In this document: one piece after another, positions 1-8,866 of the stretch
Layout: every line of letters begins with the position of its first letter
Numbering within the stretch: the first letter of the stretch is position 1
Assembly (NCBI GenBank): GCA_943846675.1
Contig: OX044357.1
Span: forward strand, 1,984,001-2,048,000
From: UBA987 sp002292105
Lineage (GTDB): Bacteria; Bacteroidota; Bacteroidia; NS11-12g; UBA9320
Direction: 5' to 3'
DNA length: 64,000 bases
Notes under the pieces: model-generated
Told to the model about the DNA's origin: nothing
The model's input: only the letters and a program-made list of their open reading frames with translations
Databases searched by the model: none
Position numbers and translations under genes: made by a program

Positions 1-605
1 CCGATATGGACCCGCAAACGTTTGTAGATAATTTTGTAAGGGCAGTTCACGTGGCTGAAATCGAACCTTATCGTGCCGTAACGCACAATAAAGGGATAAT
101 GAATGGTGTAGACGCCTTAATAATTGCCACAGGAAACGATTTTAGAGCCATAGAGGCCTCCGTTCATGCTTATGCAGCTAAGGATGGGCAATACAAAAGT
201 TTGTCCCATGTAGAGGTTAAAAATGGTCAGTTTACTTTCTATATTGAACTTCCGCTATCTCTCGGAACTGTTGGCGGTATCACCTCATTGCATCCAATGG
301 TGAAATTTTCGAATGAGTTGCTGGGTAGACCAAATGCCGAAGAGTTAATGCAGATAGTTGCCGTTGCAGGGCTTGCACAAAACTTTTCTGCGCTTAGATC
401 TCTGACAACAACGGGTATCCAAAAAGGTCATATGAAGATGCACTTAATGAATATCTTGAATCAATTTGAGGCAACTTTGGAAGAAAAGAATTCTATCGTT
501 AATACGTTCAAGGACCGTGTTCCAAGCTACTCTTTGGCACTTGAGGAATTTTGCAAACTTCGAGGCATTACCGTTGATGAGTTTGCGGCGATGAAGAAGA
601 GTTGA
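1..605 (+). CDS. Hydroxymethylglutaryl-CoA reductase, class II (C-terminal part)
   Basis: This is the 3' part of an HMG-CoA reductase gene that begins before the window; the frame is open to base 1. The enzyme interconverts HMG-CoA and mevalonate and feeds isoprenoid synthesis. Visible are the NKGIMNG segment with the active-site Lys, the following DALIIATGNDFR stretch with the conserved Asp, the ELPLSLGTVGG substrate/cofactor segment and the late KGHM motif with the catalytic His. The wording of these motifs fits the class II (bacterial) form rather than the eukaryotic class I form. A prenyl diphosphate synthase at 29.8 kb belongs to the same pathway. The stop is followed at once by a repeat-filled gap. 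Confidence 0.92.
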   Translation, partial: DMDPQTFVDNFVRAVHVAEIEPYRAVTHNKGIMNGVDALIIATGNDFRAIEASVHAYAAKDGQYKSLSHVEVKNGQFTFYIELPLSLGTVGGITSLHPMVKFSNELLGRPNAEELMQIVAVAGLAQNFSALRSLTTTGIQKGHMKMHLMNILNQFEATLEEKNSIVNTFKDRVPSYSLALEEFCKLRGITVDEFAAMKKS

Positions 606-898
606 ATGTCGGAATTATTCAATTATTGAATGTTGGTTTTTTGATTTCAGATTTCAGATTACCAATACGCACAAAATACCAATAGAATCCAAGTAGTGCT
701 AATGCCTTGCGCTTAGCACGTAAAATGGATTGAAGATTTCAGATTGAAGATTACCATTACGCACAAAATACCAATAGAATTCAAGTAGTGCTAATGCCTT
801 GCGCTTAGCACGTAAAATGGATTTAGATTTCAGATTGAAGATTTCAGATTGGAGATTGGAGATTGCGTTGGCTACGGTCGAAATGTTAATTGTAAAAC
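606..898. repeat. Heptamer arrays and a 74-bp direct duplication with hairpin
   Basis: No gene is visible. Two near-identical 74-bp units (658-731 and 750-823, offset 92) differ at two bases that I can see. Each carries GTGCTAA and TTAGCAC separated by 10 nt, a 7-bp hairpin. Before, between and after them are period-7 runs built from GATTTCA, GATTGAA and GATTGGA (about 643-660, 735-750 and 826-863). The gap lies between two convergent genes, so it may act as a spacer or transcript end; that part is inference. Confidence 0.85.
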
Positions 899-2587
899 CT
901 AGGCCTCCAATGTCTCCAAAACCAACTTTCTAAGTCTTGCAGCTTCATTGTTAGATTCAACCATCAAGGTTAGTGCATCCTTTTTAAAGCTATCTCCTAC
1001 TTCTCTGTTTGACAAGTCTTTGGCATTTACAAGAACATTCATCCCAGCACCTTGGATTGCAAGATCAATACAAAGCGCTCCTACACCAGCATCCGTCACA
1101 GAGCTTTTATTCCCTTTTGTAATCATGGCCTCAATACACGCATAAGCTTGAAAAGCAGTTTCCATCACTTGCTTTGGTACCTCAGTTGCATAAACTGAAG
1201 CTTCTTCGATGGCTTGTTTCCTTTGTGCTTTTTCCTCATCGCTATCTTTAGGCAGTCTAATTGCATCGATAATGCCGTTAAACGACCTTGTATCCTCATC
1301 TACATAAAACAATAGTTTGTCTTTCACTTCCTGAGCTTTCACCGCCCATTCAGAGAATTCTGGTACTCGTTCTTCCCAACCTCTTTTATTTGCTCCTAAG
1401 TTAGCAACCATGGAGGACAATGCAGCGCCCAAACTCCCTACGTAAGCTGCAATACTTCCACCACCTGGCGCCATGCTTTCAGAGGCTGTTTCATTGGCAA
1501 AATTGGTACATGTCATATCAACCAACCGGGTATCCTCAGCGCGCTTTAGTGCGTATTCTATGATCTTTTTGTCTGGGTCAAATGGCCCTAACTCGTCTAA
1601 TCCAAGTGTCTTGACCGCTATATGGACAATCTCTCTTTCGCTTACACCAATAGACCGACCTTGCTTCACTAAGTAGTGTCTTCCGGCTTCTAGCATTGCC
1701 TTTAAAGGCACAAGACCAACCAGCTCGCTTCCTGTAACGCGCACACCTCTTGATATAGCGCTTTTCTCTACCTCATCAAAAAACGTATGCACAGGCGTTA
1801 CATGATAGTTGGTAAGGTTTGCTGAAATCTGAGCAACTCCGTACTCTTCTATAAACCACCCTACTGCCTTCACTTCTTTACACGCCCCAGGTATTCTTAT
1901 GGTTTCTCCGTTTTCGTCTTTTGCAATTGGGCCTGAATATGGATTACCCGTTCGTTTAACACGACCGGCTTCACGTACGTCGAATGCAATTCTATTGGCA
2001 ATACGCGTTGAGGTCGAGTTTAAGTTCACATTGTATGCAATTAGAAAATCGCGTGCACCAATTACGGTTGCGCCACTAAAAGCGTTCATTTCAGCTTGAC
2101 CGAAATCAGGCTTCCATTTGTCTTCCTTTATTTTATTAAAAAAGCCTTCGTACTCACCAGATCGGATTACAGATAAATCATTCCTATAGGCTTGTTTCTG
2201 AGCTGCACCATATAAATACACTGGAATTGATGTATGTGTGCCCACGCGTTGAGCCAACTTAATAGCATATTCCGCCGTTTCTTCCAGTGTGATGTTTGCA
2301 ACAGGAATAAACGGACAAACATCTGTTGCACCCATGCGCGCATGCTCTCCACTGTGTTTTGACATATCTATCAGTTTTGAAGCTGTTACGATACCTTGGT
2401 AAGCACCTTCTACAACAGCATCAGGCTCTCCGACAAACGTGACAACCGTTCTATTGGTTGCTTTTCCTGGATCTACGTCCAACAGCGTCACTCCATCTAC
2501 AGCTTCTATGGCATTGGCTATTTGTTGAATTACTGAGGCGTCGCGGCCTTCACTAAAATTTGGTACACACTCAATGAGTTTCTTCAT
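899..2587 (-). CDS. ftcD: Glutamate formimidoyltransferase / formimidoyltetrahydrofolate cyclodeaminase
   Basis: A 562-aa bifunctional enzyme of histidine degradation. It transfers the formimino group of formiminoglutamate to tetrahydrofolate and then deaminates it to methenyl-THF. The N-terminal formiminotransferase part (about 1-325) starts with the typical IECVPNFSEGRD and has the HSGEHARMGATD motif. The cyclodeaminase part (about 345-562) is all-helical and contains the Gly-rich PGGGSIAAYVGSLGAALSSM segment. The length matches the fused form known from animals and many Bacteroidota. The other histidine-utilisation genes (hutH, hutU, hutI) are not in the window. Translation starts at an ATG just after a short AT-rich gap, and the gldN terminator lies immediately upstream. 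Confidence 0.95.
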   Translation of the reverse strand: MKKLIECVPNFSEGRDASVIQQIANAIEAVDGVTLLDVDPGKATNRTVVTFVGEPDAVVEGAYQGIVTASKLIDMSKHSGEHARMGATDVCPFIPVANITLEETAEYAIKLAQRVGTHTSIPVYLYGAAQKQAYRNDLSVIRSGEYEGFFNKIKEDKWKPDFGQAEMNAFSGATVIGARDFLIAYNVNLNSTSTRIANRIAFDVREAGRVKRTGNPYSGPIAKDENGETIRIPGACKEVKAVGWFIEEYGVAQISANLTNYHVTPVHTFFDEVEKSAISRGVRVTGSELVGLVPLKAMLEAGRHYLVKQGRSIGVSEREIVHIAVKTLGLDELGPFDPDKKIIEYALKRAEDTRLVDMTCTNFANETASESMAPGGGSIAAYVGSLGAALSSMVANLGANKRGWEERVPEFSEWAVKAQEVKDKLLFYVDEDTRSFNGIIDAIRLPKDSDEEKAQRKQAIEEASVYATEVPKQVMETAFQAYACIEAMITKGNKSSVTDAGVGALCIDLAIQGAGMNVLVNAKDLSNREVGDSFKKDALTLMVESNNEAARLRKLVLETLEA

Positions 2588-2635
2588 GCTTTAAAAAATT
2601 GACTGCGAAAATAACCAATGGATTAAAAACTGGGG

Positions 2636-2672
2636 TAAAAAAAAAGCCCATCTAACATCGTTAGACGGGCTT
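2636..2672 (-). terminator. Rho-independent terminator of the gld operon
   Basis: On the minus strand a stem formed by AAGCCC plus TCTAAC-type arms (one mismatch, ATC loop) is followed by a run of about nine T. It lies 20 bp after the gldN stop, so it probably ends the gldK-L-M-N transcript before ftcD. Confidence 0.85.
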
Positions 2673-2692
2673 AAATCTTTTAAGTCTTTAGA

Positions 2693-3532
2693 CTAGTATT
2701 CCCATAGATCATGTTCAAAAATGAACAAGTCGTTTCTAATCGCTTCACTTTTTAATAAAGCAGCAAATGGGTTGTCTTCGTTTTCTTCGTAATATTTGAT
2801 GTCATCATCCCATACGTTTGATTCTTTAACAATGTAGCTAGAGAACATGCGCATTTCAAACCAATCATCAAATGATAATCGAGCTGCGTCGTTATAAGGG
2901 TTAAAGAGTTCTTGGTTAACCAATATTGGACGTAAATCATCCATCTTTACCCAAAACAATGATGCTTCACCTAATTCCACTCCCTCACCAGCAACTTGCA
3001 TAAACTGTGGTGCGATAGCGATAATGGTTGCACGAAAATCAGAATAGTTATAATCAAAAATCCAATCCTCCATAATACGGTACTTTTTCAGTTCCGTCTG
3101 GTCAAATGGGACAATGATTGTTGTATCAACAGGATCACCGAATTCGTCTTCAACCGATGTAATTAACTCATATCCACCTCGACCTAAAATCTCAGTTGGT
3201 GAGTAAATTCCACCGTTCTCAAGAGAATCACTTGTGTAAGCTACTACCGTTCCATTTGGATTGTCTGGCTTAGTTGCTGCTTCATAAATAATATTATAAA
3301 ACGGGTTCTTAGGCCAGTGCATTGGAAGGTTTTGCTTTTCACGCACGTCAATAACGCGGTGAATACGTTTGTGGTATTTTACATTGGCTTCACGGGTATA
3401 ACGATGTGGAATGACCTTTCGCTCATTCACAGCTTGTTTATCGTAAGTCCAATCTTCTTGAGCACTCTGAGCCATTCCGCTCAATACGCAACCTAGAACA
3501 AATACACTTAATAATAAGACTCTTTTACCCAT
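2693..3532 (-). CDS. gldN: Gliding motility/T9SS ring protein GldN (PorN)
   Basis: Last gene of the gldKLMN operon. GldN is a periplasmic protein that joins GldK in the outer ring of the type IX secretion system and contacts the GldM shaft. The open frame extends to 3604, but the ATG at 3532 gives a normal signal peptide (MGKRVLLLSVFVLGCVLSG, cleavage near AQS), so I use that start; it yields 279 aa. The YTREANVKYHKRIHRVIDVREKQN region and the segment with LGRGGYELITSVEDEFG are typical of the family. It ends just before a strong terminator. Confidence 0.93.
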   Translation of the reverse strand: MGKRVLLLSVFVLGCVLSGMAQSAQEDWTYDKQAVNERKVIPHRYTREANVKYHKRIHRVIDVREKQNLPMHWPKNPFYNIIYEAATKPDNPNGTVVAYTSDSLENGGIYSPTEILGRGGYELITSVEDEFGDPVDTTIIVPFDQTELKKYRIMEDWIFDYNYSDFRATIIAIAPQFMQVAGEGVELGEASLFWVKMDDLRPILVNQELFNPYNDAARLSFDDWFEMRMFSSYIVKESNVWDDDIKYYEENEDNPFAALLKSEAIRNDLFIFEHDLWEY

Positions 3533-3637
3533 AAAACTTAATTTAGAATATAAACGCAAAAATATAACTATTATTTTAACTCTTTGTAAATGTGAGCCTA
3601 ACAAGCCAAAATTATTGACTAATTAGGCACACATTAT

Positions 3638-5266
3638 TTATTTCAATTCAATCAAAATTGGCTTCAGATTTCGCTGCTTACCATCTGGTCCAACGGCTCT
3701 AATCTTATCAACCAAGATTCTATCTCCTTTTTTAGATCTTCTAATTCTTTCGCTAAATGCTGAAGGAATTGAAGCTCCACTTTGAGACTTCATGTATGCT
3801 TCACCTTTTCTAGGTGCTAATACAAATCGATATCCTGTTACTCTATACTTCAAACCTTCAAAAGCGAATTCTGGTCCCATTCCTGCACGCACTGTACGGT
3901 GAATAGAAACAGCAGCTCTTGCCATTGACGTACCACTTTCAACAGTACCCCACTTAGCTTCCGGTTTAGGAAGTTGCTTCACACGATATTCCATCTGTCC
4001 CATTCTTCGAACAGTACCATCACTCATTGTTGCAGAAGCAACAATAGAAGCTTTTCCTTTCTTGGTTACTCTAGCAACCCAATCTTTACCACTTCTTCTG
4101 ATTGTTCCACCAGACATTGAAGCACGCACTCCTGAAGGGTTCACACCAGGAACACCAACAGATATAGGATTGTCAACGCCGATGTATAACACATTCATTT
4201 TGGTAGCTGAAATAGTTGCACCACCTTGGAATACTTGATATTCACCCTTAAAAGGGTATGTTTTATCTCCTTCGGCTGTTTTAACTTTAACAACTCCGCT
4301 ATACTCAAAGCTACCAGGGCTTCCACCTCTAGCAACATAATAGTGTTTGCCATTCTCTTCAACCAATTCAGAACCACCTTTCTCAAGGATGTATTCATCA
4401 TTTTCACTACCTGAAGTAATCGCAGCTAAGAAGATTTCCGCTTTATACTCATCACCTGACATTACAACGCCGCCGCCAGATACTGGAGCAACAACAGGAA
4501 CGAAGCCATCTACTTTAACAACAGTAGCTTTTCCTTGATTCAATACATCTAATACAGCACCTTGTGTAGCACGTGCATCACTTTGCATTTTTGTTAGCAT
4601 GGTAACAACACCAGCTAATGGACTATGCTCTAAGTATTTAGCAGACCAAGAAGGGTATTTCTTTGCTTCCTTTTCTGTTAATACTGTATTCAATTGGCAT
4701 CCATCATCAACGGCTTTCATTTGCTTAGGATCAATCGTCAAACCATTTGCTGTATCTTGTTTCAATACACCAACAAGTTTGCTTCTTGTCTCCATTACCT
4801 TGGCCTCAAGTTCTTTGCCTTTCCAGCCTTTTTCCTTTGAACCATCAGCATTATCAACCATAAAGTAATTTGCATGAACTTCCATGTTGTCCATACCAGT
4901 TAGCTCAGCTTCATATGCTGCGCCTTCTTCACCATCGTCAAAATCCTGACGACCGCCAGTTTTTTCGATTAGGTCTTTTTTAATGGTCTCAATATAACTT
5001 ACAAAATCATTAGTAATCGTTTCCGCTTCTACTGCTTTATTGTAATAAGGTTTCAATTTCGGGTCGTTACCTGCTTGTTCAGCAAAACCCTCCATTTGTC
5101 CTTTAATTTTTCCGTCAAGATTTTCAGATGCCTTGTTAAAAGACACTTCCATCAAATGGAAAGATTTAAGGATCTCTTTAGATACGTTTAGTGCCAGAAG
5201 GGCCGTTAACACGAGATACATCATGTTAATCATCTTCTGACGGGGACTTAATTTACCACCTGCCAT
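3638..5266 (-). CDS. gldM: T9SS motor shaft protein GldM (PorM)
   Basis: A 542-aa inner-membrane protein with one N-terminal transmembrane helix (about 12-32) and a long periplasmic part made of four domains. With GldL it forms the proton-driven motor that powers type IX secretion and gliding. Arg9, the residue known in Flavobacterium to contact the GldL proton-path Glu, is present in MAGGKLSPRQKM. The length is close to that of the characterised homologues (about 510-540 aa). It lies between gldN and gldL on the same strand with short gaps (33 and 45 bp), the usual order. Confidence 0.96.
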   Translation of the reverse strand: MAGGKLSPRQKMINMMYLVLTALLALNVSKEILKSFHLMEVSFNKASENLDGKIKGQMEGFAEQAGNDPKLKPYYNKAVEAETITNDFVSYIETIKKDLIEKTGGRQDFDDGEEGAAYEAELTGMDNMEVHANYFMVDNADGSKEKGWKGKELEAKVMETRSKLVGVLKQDTANGLTIDPKQMKAVDDGCQLNTVLTEKEAKKYPSWSAKYLEHSPLAGVVTMLTKMQSDARATQGAVLDVLNQGKATVVKVDGFVPVVAPVSGGGVVMSGDEYKAEIFLAAITSGSENDEYILEKGGSELVEENGKHYYVARGGSPGSFEYSGVVKVKTAEGDKTYPFKGEYQVFQGGATISATKMNVLYIGVDNPISVGVPGVNPSGVRASMSGGTIRRSGKDWVARVTKKGKASIVASATMSDGTVRRMGQMEYRVKQLPKPEAKWGTVESGTSMARAAVSIHRTVRAGMGPEFAFEGLKYRVTGYRFVLAPRKGEAYMKSQSGASIPSAFSERIRRSKKGDRILVDKIRAVGPDGKQRNLKPILIELK

Positions 5267-5311
5267 AATTCTTTTTAATTTTTAGTTGAACAAAAAAAAC
5301 GTTAGGGTAAA

Positions 5312-5953
5312 TTAACTATTTGGTCGCATAGCGTTTAACATACCGCCATAGATACCATTCAAGTTTTGAATATTTTTATCAAAATCAGCAAGGTTATTGT
5401 TTACTGATGAGATAGTTGTTGTTGAAGCTCTAAATGCTTCTGTTGAATCTGCTAAGCTGTCAAGTGCTTCAATAGCTCTTGAGTAAGAAGTGCTCATCGC
5501 ACCTAGATTCGTGCTCGCTTTAGCGATGTTTTCTGCATATTCTTTGGTCGCAACAGTTGCGCCAGACAAATCAGCCATATTGCCAACGTTGTCGCTCAAT
5601 GAACGTAATCCAGTTCCTAATCCTTCAATTAATTCTGGTCCAACTTTAGCTTCAGAAAGCATCTTGTCTAATTCCTGAGAAACTGACTCTGAACTTCCAC
5701 CTTTACCGTCGCCGTCCATACCAGCTAATTCAGGATAAACAAGTGTCCAATCCAATTCTTCGTGTACTGGTTCGAACGCTGAAATTGCGAAAATAAATAC
5801 TTCTGTACCCATCCCCGCGATTAGCATGATGTCTGCGCCTTTCCAGTGCATAATTTTAAACAGTGCACCAAGGATAACGACAGCGGCACCAAGACCGTAC
5901 GCCATTGCTAATAATTTCTTCCCTTGCTTACTTTCAAATACATTTTGACTCAT
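5312..5953 (-). CDS. gldL: T9SS motor stator protein GldL (PorL)
   Basis: A 213-aa protein with two N-terminal transmembrane helices (about 14-36 and 41-57) and a cytoplasmic tail. It forms the pentameric stator around GldM. Tyr19, Lys33, His36 and Glu51 correspond to Y13, K27, H30 and E49 of Flavobacterium johnsoniae GldL, the residues of the proton path. The four-residue loop insertion of that species is absent, with KIMHWKGAD at the turn. A second gene at 42.7 kb carries two copies of a related hairpin without the Glu. Confidence 0.96.
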   Translation of the reverse strand: MSQNVFESKQGKKLLAMAYGLGAAVVILGALFKIMHWKGADIMLIAGMGTEVFIFAISAFEPVHEELDWTLVYPELAGMDGDGKGGSSESVSQELDKMLSEAKVGPELIEGLGTGLRSLSDNVGNMADLSGATVATKEYAENIAKASTNLGAMSTSYSRAIEALDSLADSTEAFRASTTTISSVNNNLADFDKNIQNLNGIYGGMLNAMRPNS

Positions 5954-6034
5954 TTTTTTACTACTTTTTTAAATGTTTAACTTTTAGACTTTTAAATTGT
6001 TTTATTCTTTGGTTGGTTTGGTATATGTCTTCGA

Positions 6035-7315
6035 TTACTTGGTGTCTAACGCAGATCGACCGATGTACGTTTGCACACATCTAAATCCAATAGATGATTT
6101 ACAAGTATCTTGGTATTCGTATGTTCTAGAACCGTTTTGGATGAAGTAAGCGATGTCTTTCCATGACCCACCTCTTACTACTTTTCTCGACAAGCTTAAG
6201 TAATCTTCACCATCTTGCTCCTCAACCGCATCATAGCGGTAGTCAGGGTTTAAATCATGTGAAAATTGCATTGTAGACTCCGTATAGGTATTGATTGTCC
6301 ATTCAGCAACATTACCTGCCATGTTGTACAATCCGTAATCATTAGGGAAATAAGAATCGGCACGAACTGGGTACAATCCACCGTCGTCCATATAATTCCC
6401 TCTATTAGGTTTAAAGTTAGCTAAGAAACATCCTTTACTGTTTCTTGTGTAAGGACCTCCCCAAGGGTACATGTTGTTGTCACGACCACCTCTTGCTGCA
6501 TATTCCCATTCGAATTCCGTTGGAAGTCTCCAATGTTCAGTCATAGGCATTTCCACCTCATCCCAGTGATGCTGCATGATTCGAGTTCTCCAATCACAGA
6601 AAGCATTGGCTTGGTGCCAGTTTACACCCACAACTGGATAGTCGTCATATTTAGGGTGATAAAAATATACACGAACCATAGGATCATTGTGAGAGAAAGC
6701 AAAGTCTCTAATCCAAACTAACGTATCAGGATAGATTTTAACTTTCTTTTTCTTGATAAACACACTTCTATCAAATCGTTCGTTGTAATAATCTCTTGAA
6801 TTCGCCGCAGCAACATAATCTTGCCATTGGTATTCATACGTTAATTTACGAATGTCTATCTGACGTGCATGATTGTAGCGTTGGTTAACACGGTAGTACA
6901 TGTCTGACAACTCTTCCGCATCCTCTTCGTAATCGATTTCTTGATCGTAATCAATTACTTCATAAGTCTCTTCAGGGTTTTCGATTTCTTTCACGTACTC
7001 CAAAGTAATAGCAGCAATAGAATCAACCACGTAATTAACGAACTGACGGTACTCATTATTGGTTATCTCAGTTTCATCCATCCACATGGAATGAATTGAC
7101 ACTTGTTTGTTAGGAGCAATATAGCTTCTAAAGATATCTTGATCACTCTGACCAGAATGGTAAGTTCCTGTAGGAATATAAACCGTGCCATATGGCTGAG
7201 GATGGAACCAAGGTCGTCTACCTTGAACACCTGTCAACTCCCAATCTGTACTGTTCATACAGCTTGTTAGCCCCATTACGATTAGCAAAAATGATATTTT
7301 AAAAATGTTCTTCAT
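6035..7315 (-). CDS. gldK: T9SS ring lipoprotein GldK (PorK)
   Basis: A 426-aa outer-membrane lipoprotein and first gene of the operon. The signal peptide ends in the lipobox LTSC with Cys19. The rest is a formylglycine-generating-enzyme/sulfatase-modifying (SUMF1) fold: WMDETEITNNEYRQFV near 78-93, LPTEFEWEYAARGG, NMAGNVAEWT and VVRGGSWKD near the end. In GldK this fold is structural: the protein forms the periplasmic ring with GldN and is not expected to be an oxidase. A 131-bp AT-rich gap separates it from porP upstream and probably holds the operon promoter, but I see no clean -7 element there. Confidence 0.95.
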   Translation of the reverse strand: MKNIFKISFLLIVMGLTSCMNSTDWELTGVQGRRPWFHPQPYGTVYIPTGTYHSGQSDQDIFRSYIAPNKQVSIHSMWMDETEITNNEYRQFVNYVVDSIAAITLEYVKEIENPEETYEVIDYDQEIDYEEDAEELSDMYYRVNQRYNHARQIDIRKLTYEYQWQDYVAAANSRDYYNERFDRSVFIKKKKVKIYPDTLVWIRDFAFSHNDPMVRVYFYHPKYDDYPVVGVNWHQANAFCDWRTRIMQHHWDEVEMPMTEHWRLPTEFEWEYAARGGRDNNMYPWGGPYTRNSKGCFLANFKPNRGNYMDDGGLYPVRADSYFPNDYGLYNMAGNVAEWTINTYTESTMQFSHDLNPDYRYDAVEEQDGEDYLSLSRKVVRGGSWKDIAYFIQNGSRTYEYQDTCKSSIGFRCVQTYIGRSALDTK

Positions 7316-7446
7316 ACCGTCGCTATTTTAACGAATCCACAATAATAATTTGATAATTTCAACAAAACAAGGTTTTTGTTTTTGAAAATCAGGGTTATAA
7401 CGCTGACACAAAGATGATTATTGTTTTAAAATCTTAGATTTTTTGA

Positions 7447-8529
7447 TTACAGCTCTCTCGCTGACTTTTTATAGGTTTTTGGAGCAGGATCACCTGGCTT
7501 AAATTGGAAGCAATAACTCGCATAAATTTCATGTGTTCCGTTTGAAACGGATTGAATTTTACTCGCTGTGATGTCATAGCTATATCCAAATTGCATTGGA
7601 CCATTTACATAACCCAATAATAAGGTGATTGCATCAATTGTACCCCATTGTCTGTAACCTATTCCACCTCTATAGGTTTGATTATTCAAAATCGTAACGT
7701 TCAAATCAATTTGAGGTTTAGAATTGTACTTTACCAAAACAGCAGGTTCAAGTACGTTTGCTCCTGACCCTAAAGGCACGTTAGCTCCAGTATGTACAAA
7801 AATGTGTTGATCAAGCTCATACAAGTTACCAGACGTCCCACTTGTAGACAAATCGTAGGTAGAGCCGTTTAAGTGTGAGACAGATGCTCCAATATAGAAG
7901 TCTTCAATACTACTGCCCAATCTGTTTTGTTTATAAAAAACACCAAAGCCCAAGTCAAGCTTAGAATCACTGATGTTTCCACTTCCACCGCCAGCTGGTA
8001 TTCTTGGATCTCCTGGATCTCTAGGTCTCCATTTAGGATCTATATAACCAAATTGTGTAAAACCGACTTCAACACCAATAGATAACCTTGCAAAATTCCC
8101 TTGAATAGGTAAAAAGTAAGCGCCTTGTGCTTTAAAAGAGGTTGTCTTCATAAAACCAAGTTGATCATCAAAAATGGATACTCCAGCAGCGGCAATAGGC
8201 GTTTGACGATTCTTATTTCCCAAAATCTGACCACCCATATTGAAATTATATGTTTGTGGCGCAACGTTTTCAATCAACTCCCCGCCTTCAAGAGGTTCAC
8301 CCGTAGTACGATCAATCCAAGTTTGATCATCGTAGCCCAACCATTGCCTGTGCGCTACTGCATTTGCACAGATATAATCGTTCTTTTCTCCAACAGTCGC
8401 TGGGTTGTATGCTTGCTTTACAAATTTAAAGTGTGAGTAGTATGGATCTTGCTGAGCCTGAGCAGAATAAGCTGCAAAAATGAGCGATCCACATATCAAG
8501 GTTTGGAGTAAAGTCTTACGCATATTCAT
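7447..8529 (-). CDS. PorP/SprF family outer-membrane protein
   Basis: An outer-membrane beta-barrel of about 360 aa. The family anchors or assists export of type-B C-terminal-domain T9SS substrates, and one such substrate is encoded at 45.6-49.2 kb. It has a signal peptide (MRKTLLQTLICGSLIFAAYS, cut near AQA), the family hallmark QQDPYYSHFKFVKQAYNPATVG and alternating barrel strands up to a C-terminal YCFQFKPG region. ATGs at 8529 and 8523 are both possible; a TTG at 8544 is in frame but less likely. Its position directly upstream of gldK is common in this phylum. Confidence 0.93.
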   Translation of the reverse strand: MNMRKTLLQTLICGSLIFAAYSAQAQQDPYYSHFKFVKQAYNPATVGEKNDYICANAVAHRQWLGYDDQTWIDRTTGEPLEGGELIENVAPQTYNFNMGGQILGNKNRQTPIAAAGVSIFDDQLGFMKTTSFKAQGAYFLPIQGNFARLSIGVEVGFTQFGYIDPKWRPRDPGDPRIPAGGGSGNISDSKLDLGFGVFYKQNRLGSSIEDFYIGASVSHLNGSTYDLSTSGTSGNLYELDQHIFVHTGANVPLGSGANVLEPAVLVKYNSKPQIDLNVTILNNQTYRGGIGYRQWGTIDAITLLLGYVNGPMQFGYSYDITASKIQSVSNGTHEIYASYCFQFKPGDPAPKTYKKSAREL

Positions 8530-8551
8530 TCGGTATTGGCACAAATTAAAG

Positions 8552-8866
8552 TTAAAGTAACCTATAAATCAACTCCTTGACGTTGTTAATTTTAAAAAGG
8601 TTGGGTACATATCCACAATTGGGGAAAATATGAATGTTTGAAGGATTGAAGGATTGAAGGATTGAATGTCTGAATGTTTGAATGTCAGAATGCAATGAGT
8701 GAATGAGGAATGAGTGAATGACTGAAGCAAGGAATGTCTGAATGATTGAAGGATTGAAGGATTGAAGGCCTGAATGTCTGAATGCAATGAGTGAATGAGC
8801 TATCAATTTTCAACTATCAATTCTCAGCTATCAATTCTGTGGGTATAGATGCCCTAAAAGCAAACG
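8552..8866. repeat. Octamer array (8631-8799) and 14-mer array (8800-8841)
   Basis: The gap holds about 170 bp of a degenerate 8-bp repeat built from GAAGGATT, GAATGTCT, GAATGTTT and GAATGAGT. The phrase TGAATGCAATGAGTGAATGA recurs within it. It passes without spacer into three 14-bp units of the type CTATCAATTCTCAG. No promoter or gene is evident. Open frames across the array give low-complexity proteins (SFNPSILQ repeats) and are not real. Confidence 0.9.

Noticed and set aside
6035..7315. Formylglycine-generating enzyme or sulfatase activator
   Set aside because: The fold is shared, but the lipobox and the position before gldL-M-N identify it as the structural ring protein GldK.
8552..8806. 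Open reading frames across the octamer array
   Set aside because: They encode only low-complexity SFNPSILQ-type repeats in two frames and reflect the DNA repeat, not a gene.
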